Positions 60,676 through 64,000 of a stretch of 64,000 nucleotides of DNA are shown here, one piece after another. Every line of letters begins with the position of its first letter. Position 1 is the stretch's first letter. A program made the position numbers and the translations under genes. The notes beneath the pieces were generated by a model that was given only the letters and a program-made list of their open reading frames with translations, did not search any database and was not told where the DNA came from. Origin of the DNA: Blautia coccoides (lineage in GTDB: Bacteria > Bacillota > Clostridia > Lachnospirales > Lachnospiraceae); NCBI RefSeq assembly GCF_034355335.1, contig NZ_CP136422.1:5554501-5618500 (forward strand), read 5' to 3'.

Positions 60676-61785
60676 ATGAAATCCAAACTACATAGACTTA
60701 TCAAAGAAGAGACCGTATTCTGTATCTCTTTCTTTTTTGCTCTGCTCTCCATGCTTGTTGTAAAACCGGACGGGGCATATGCCGGCTATATTGACCTGCG
60801 CACCTTATGCCTTCTGTTCTGTCTGATGGCTGTAACAGCAGGTTTCCAGAAATGCGGCATTTTCCGTATATTGGCAGAAAAGCTTCTGGGTGCCCAGAAC
60901 CATATGCGCGGACTTGTCCTTGTACTGGTCCTCCTCCCCTTTTTCAGCTCCATGGTGATCACAAACGATGTGGCACTCCTTACTTTTGTACCATTCACCA
61001 TACTGGTACTGCATATTATAAAGCAGGATAAGTATACCTCACCTGTTGTTGTGCTGCAGACTATTGCCGCGAACCTGGGGAGTATGGCCACACCTCCGGG
61101 AAACCCGCAAAACCTTTACCTCTGTTCCAGATATGACCTGGGAATGGGCAGTTTTTTCCTCACCATGCTTCCCTTTGCGGCCCTAAGCCTGGCACTTCTC
61201 TTGATCTGTATCTTTTTTGTGCGCCGGGAACCCATAAGGGTGTACTTTAAAGAGTCCTCACCCCTGGAACAGCCACGGCTTCTGGCAGTCTTTGCAGTGC
61301 TTTTCCTTATGTGCCTGCTGACTATCTTTCACGTTCTGCCTTATCAGGCATTGACCTTATGCGTTCTTGTATGCCTGCTGCTTTTCTCCCGGGATTTATT
61401 TCGGAATGTGGATTACTTTTTGCTGGCTACTTTTGTGTGTTTTTTTATCTTTTCGGGAAATCTGGGAAGAATGGAGTCTGTGCGCACCTTTTTATCAGCG
61501 CTTATGGAAAAAAACGGAATGCTGACGGCTGTACTGTCCAGCCAGATCATCAGCAATGTTCCCGCCGCAGTGCTTTTATCTTCTTTTACGGATAACTGGA
61601 AAGCGCTTCTTCTCGGGACAAATCTGGGAGGCCTTGGAACTCCCATTGCCTCCCTTGCAAGTCTGATATCTCTGAAATTTTATCTGAAAACCGAACAGGC
61701 GGATTTAAAATCCTATCTGCTGCTGTTTCTGTTGCTGAATACAGTGGGACTGCTCCTTCTTTTGACTGTTTCCTGTATTTTTTAA
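60676..61785 (+). CDS. SLC13/ArsB-NhaD-like permease
   Basis: About 369 residues; start at ATG 60676 behind GTGAGG, with ATG 60670 and GTG 60661 as alternatives. Around ten membrane helices. The ion-transporter signatures are ITNDVALLTFVPFTIL and NLGSMATPPGNPQNL in the first half and SNVPAAVLLSSF plus NLGGLGTPIASLASL in the second, the two inverted-repeat half-sites of this superfamily. The substrate may be an anion, dicarboxylate or Na+/H+, and cannot be fixed from sequence. The length is slightly short for the family but complete. Confidence 0.85.
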   Translation: MKSKLHRLIKEETVFCISFFFALLSMLVVKPDGAYAGYIDLRTLCLLFCLMAVTAGFQKCGIFRILAEKLLGAQNHMRGLVLVLVLLPFFSSMVITNDVALLTFVPFTILVLHIIKQDKYTSPVVVLQTIAANLGSMATPPGNPQNLYLCSRYDLGMGSFFLTMLPFAALSLALLLICIFFVRREPIRVYFKESSPLEQPRLLAVFAVLFLMCLLTIFHVLPYQALTLCVLVCLLLFSRDLFRNVDYFLLATFVCFFIFSGNLGRMESVRTFLSALMEKNGMLTAVLSSQIISNVPAAVLLSSFTDNWKALLLGTNLGGLGTPIASLASLISLKFYLKTEQADLKSYLLLFLLLNTVGLLLLLTVSCIF

Positions 61786-61802
61786 GCCGGAGTCACGGCC
61801 CG

Positions 61803-61858
61803 GCCGGACTTCATAATATCAAGGTCATACTCACAGACTCTTGAAAATGAAGTCCGGC
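61803..61858. terminator. Wide inverted repeat between convergent genes
   Basis: Perfect 12-bp arms (GCCGGACTTCAT and its inverse) separated by 32 nt, between the permease and the convergent ABC-2 gene. It is probably a bidirectional terminator, although the long loop and lack of T-runs are unusual. Confidence 0.5.
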
Positions 61859-61868
61859 AGCTTAACCG

Positions 61869-63080
61869 CTACCATTCTATTTCCGTCTTGTTACTTCCAA
61901 AGGATTCCTCTGCCCCGCTTCTCTGCTTATTGACCGCTAAAGTGACACAGAGAACCGCGGCGGTAAAGCCCAGCAGTATGCCCATGCATTTCCACACCGG
62001 GAGCAGATTTTCCATGCCAAACCCGGTCAGTCCGCTGATCTTGCTGAGACATTCCTCATACCAGTACACAGGCAGGCATTTGGCAAACTTCAAAACACTT
62101 TCTCCCATAATGCTGGTTGGCACAAAGGCTCCGCCCAGGAAGGACAGGCCCAGCGCCAGTATATTGGCAGCAGCATTCTGGGTATTGGAATCCTTTACAA
62201 AAAGTGATGCCAGCACGGAGACAGCCATTGCAAACAGGAGCATGATAAAGCTGTTCAATAGGATCAATGCCGTTATCCTGATATCCATATTCTTCACTGA
62301 ATCATAATAGATGACAAACCCAGCCAGGGTAAGCAGAATCCAAAATACAATACCCACACAGGCACATCCCAGCCCCATCTGCCACAGCCGCGTAAATGGC
62401 TTTAACGGCCCACACAAATTCCTCATCCTGATATCCGGACGCTGGAAACTGAGAAAAATAGATGTAATGCACAACACACAGATGACAAGGATAATATATG
62501 GCGCTACCTGATACTGTGCTCCATAGCCTTGGGAAACAGGCTGCGTTTTTAAATACTGCCGCTTTTCCACTTTTACACTGCTGCTCAGCAGTTTTAAAAC
62601 TTCATCCGCCGTCTTTTCTCTGTCCGGTTTTCCCTCTATTTTTTCCCAGGTCCTTATATACTCCCAGTATTGGTTAACATAACTACTCATCTGATAGCCT
62701 GAGGCGGAATCCTGCGTCATATTTTCCAGAAGCTTCACAGGTTTTACGCTCTGCAGGGCGTCCTGAAACCCTTCTGGTATGATCAGGATATAACTGACAG
62801 CATCATTGAATCTGGCATCCTGAAGAGCTTCCTTATCATCTTTCAAGGGCACCCAGGTTCCGTGAGCTTTTAAAAAATCCATCATTTTTTCTGTATATGG
62901 TGTTTCTTTATCTCTGTTTATCACAGTAAATGTGGGGCGGCTCTCCTCAAACCCGCCCGTATGATCCTCACTGGAAAACTGTGAGAGTAAAATGGACAAA
63001 CTTATGAATATGAAAAAATAGGTGGCAAACATAACCATCCTGCGTTTTATTACCAAAAGACATGCTTTAAATACTCTCAT
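61869..63080 (-). CDS. ABC-2 type transporter permease
   Basis: 403 residues: N-terminal membrane helix (about 18-36), a large extracytoplasmic domain of about 150 residues, then five to six helices in the second half with SFLGGAFVPTSIMGE, the typical ABC-2 conserved stretch. This is the YhgE/CcmB/ABC-2 export-permease layout. It overlaps its upstream partner by 14 nt. No ATPase is in the window; it should lie to the right. The substrate (drug, lipid, peptide) is unknown. Confidence 0.88.
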   Translation of the reverse strand: MRVFKACLLVIKRRMVMFATYFFIFISLSILLSQFSSEDHTGGFEESRPTFTVINRDKETPYTEKMMDFLKAHGTWVPLKDDKEALQDARFNDAVSYILIIPEGFQDALQSVKPVKLLENMTQDSASGYQMSSYVNQYWEYIRTWEKIEGKPDREKTADEVLKLLSSSVKVEKRQYLKTQPVSQGYGAQYQVAPYIILVICVLCITSIFLSFQRPDIRMRNLCGPLKPFTRLWQMGLGCACVGIVFWILLTLAGFVIYYDSVKNMDIRITALILLNSFIMLLFAMAVSVLASLFVKDSNTQNAAANILALGLSFLGGAFVPTSIMGESVLKFAKCLPVYWYEECLSKISGLTGFGMENLLPVWKCMGILLGFTAAVLCVTLAVNKQRSGAEESFGSNKTEIEW

Positions 63081-64000
63081 AACTCTGCCTCCTCAAAAAT
63101 ATTCCTGACACCAGAAACAATACCGCTGCCATAGCAAGGATTACGACTATGTTCCGGCAGTATCTCTGATAGTCGTCAAAATAATACAGGCAGTAAAAAG
63201 CATCTGATATTCTTGCGGCAGGGTTCAGCCAGGAGACAACCGGCGCGTTCTGATCCAACAGGTATTTCATGCCTGATGTCATCATGCCCGCCCCAAAGCA
63301 GCAGAACATGGTGACTGATACCAGGATTCCCACCTTCATCCCCTCACCTAACTTAGTGAGACAGCTCACCGCTGTGCCGAACGCCACGCCTAAGATGGTG
63401 CCCACCAAACAGGTCAGGACAAGAAGTGGCAGCCTGTCACCAAAATCCTGGCCTAATATCACTGTGATGTAAAACAGCAGGAACAACAGACTCATCATAT
63501 GAACAGTTATGCTTCCCAGCATGTCACAGAAGATCACACCCATTCTTCCCAGAGGCGCCATCATCCGCCTGGCTCCAAGAGATGACAGATTTCCCTGGAG
63601 ATATGTGATACTCATAAGCCCCTGCATCCCTCCATACATACACACCATTGCGATCAATGCATAGTAATAGTTCAGTGTAGGGTTGTTGGGCTGCGAGGAG
63701 AGGGACATATTCTCCGTCAGGGAAATCCCCTCCATGATCTCCTCTGCATCAAAAGCGTACCCGGGATTTTTTTCCATGACCGCCCTTATATTGCCCTCTG
63801 TCTGCACATAACGGTCCAGAAAACTCTTAAGGAGTGTCTGGTTCATGCCCTCCTGCTTTACCACAAGTTCCGGGGCATTATCCTTTAAACGAATATATCC
63901 GTCAATGTCGCCCTTTTCCAGAGCGGTGTCCGCTTTCTCTTCCTGTGTATATTTTGTTATTTTCAACAGGGCATCCTTCCCGCTTCCCACCTGGTCAAGA
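63067..64000 (-). CDS. ABC-2 type transporter permease, C-terminal part (cut by window edge)
   Basis: The frame is open to the right edge, so the true start is outside; an internal GTG at 63990 should not be taken as the start. About 311 codons are visible: part of an extracytoplasmic domain, then six membrane helices, with SSLGARRMMAPLGR after the first and AFGTAVSCLTKLGEGMK later. It is paralogous in layout to the overlapping downstream permease, and the two probably form a heterodimer. Confidence 0.85.
   Translation of the reverse strand, partial: LDQVGSGKDALLKITKYTQEEKADTALEKGDIDGYIRLKDNAPELVVKQEGMNQTLLKSFLDRYVQTEGNIRAVMEKNPGYAFDAEEIMEGISLTENMSLSSQPNNPTLNYYYALIAMVCMYGGMQGLMSITYLQGNLSSLGARRMMAPLGRMGVIFCDMLGSITVHMMSLLFLLFYITVILGQDFGDRLPLLVLTCLVGTILGVAFGTAVSCLTKLGEGMKVGILVSVTMFCCFGAGMMTSGMKYLLDQNAPVVSWLNPAARISDAFYCLYYFDDYQRYCRNIVVILAMAAVLFLVSGIFLRRQSYESI

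Noticed and set aside
63067..63990. Complete ABC permease starting at GTG 63990
   Set aside because: The frame continues without a stop to the window edge, and the visible part begins inside the extracytoplasmic domain, so the gene is truncated by the window.

Overview
The window looks like the chromosome of a low-to-moderate GC Gram-positive gut anaerobe of the Lachnospiraceae type (Blautia or a close relative is my guess; there is no rRNA or marker gene to prove it). The reasons are Firmicute-style AGGAGG ribosome sites, near-consensus sigma-A promoters, class C sortases with LPxTG pilins, a SipW signal peptidase and a complete urease locus. No tRNA, rRNA or CRISPR array was seen.

Layout: (1) 1-7318, mostly minus strand: the 5' part of a sensor kinase with its OmpR-type regulator, a small conserved protein, pgi, a membrane protein, a DapA/NanA-family aldolase with mtnN, and a small unknown gene. 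(2) 7549-20114, plus strand: a ten-gene, tightly overlapping operon led by a MOP-type molybdenum aldehyde oxidoreductase. Behind it come a large FAD/Fe-S/CCG redox protein, a small CxxC protein, a methyltransferase, a C-GCAxxG-C-C protein, a MobA/MocA-like nucleotidyltransferase with an HD domain, a class V aminotransferase/desulfurase, a radical SAM protein, an acyl-CoA ligase carrying a Cys-rich pentapeptide insertion, and a phosphatase. It looks like a molybdo-enzyme with a dedicated maturation or cofactor pathway whose chemistry is largely open. (3) 20112-23990: an IlvD/Edd dehydratase and an IS110-family (IS1111-type) element with a long structured 3' non-coding part. (4) 23991-41060, minus strand: a sortase pilus locus that also contains SipW and TasA/camelysin-like proteins, three copies of a small unnamed family (signature NATWQG), a SARP-type activator and a lone type IV prepilin. 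Two promoters here share the same array of GCATTAC boxes set 9 bp from the -10, as expected for SARP control. (5) 41224-54461, minus strand: ureABCEFGD, an Rpn-family protein, then urtABCDE, two PII proteins and a formamidase, forming one nitrogen-scavenging region. (6) 54648-59521: a hybrid sensor kinase with an AraC-type response regulator, divergent from a soluble REC-histidine kinase. (7) 59625-64000: a decayed Rpn paralogue, a TSCPD-domain protein, an SLC13/ArsB-like permease and two ABC-2 permeases, the last cut by the window edge.

How it may work together: the urt transporter with AmiF and urease would turn imported urea and short amides into ammonia (plus formate and CO2), with PII proteins sensing nitrogen and energy state. 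The pilus region reads as one regulon of the nearby SARP protein. The aldehyde oxidoreductase operon is the strongest candidate for an incompletely described biochemical system.
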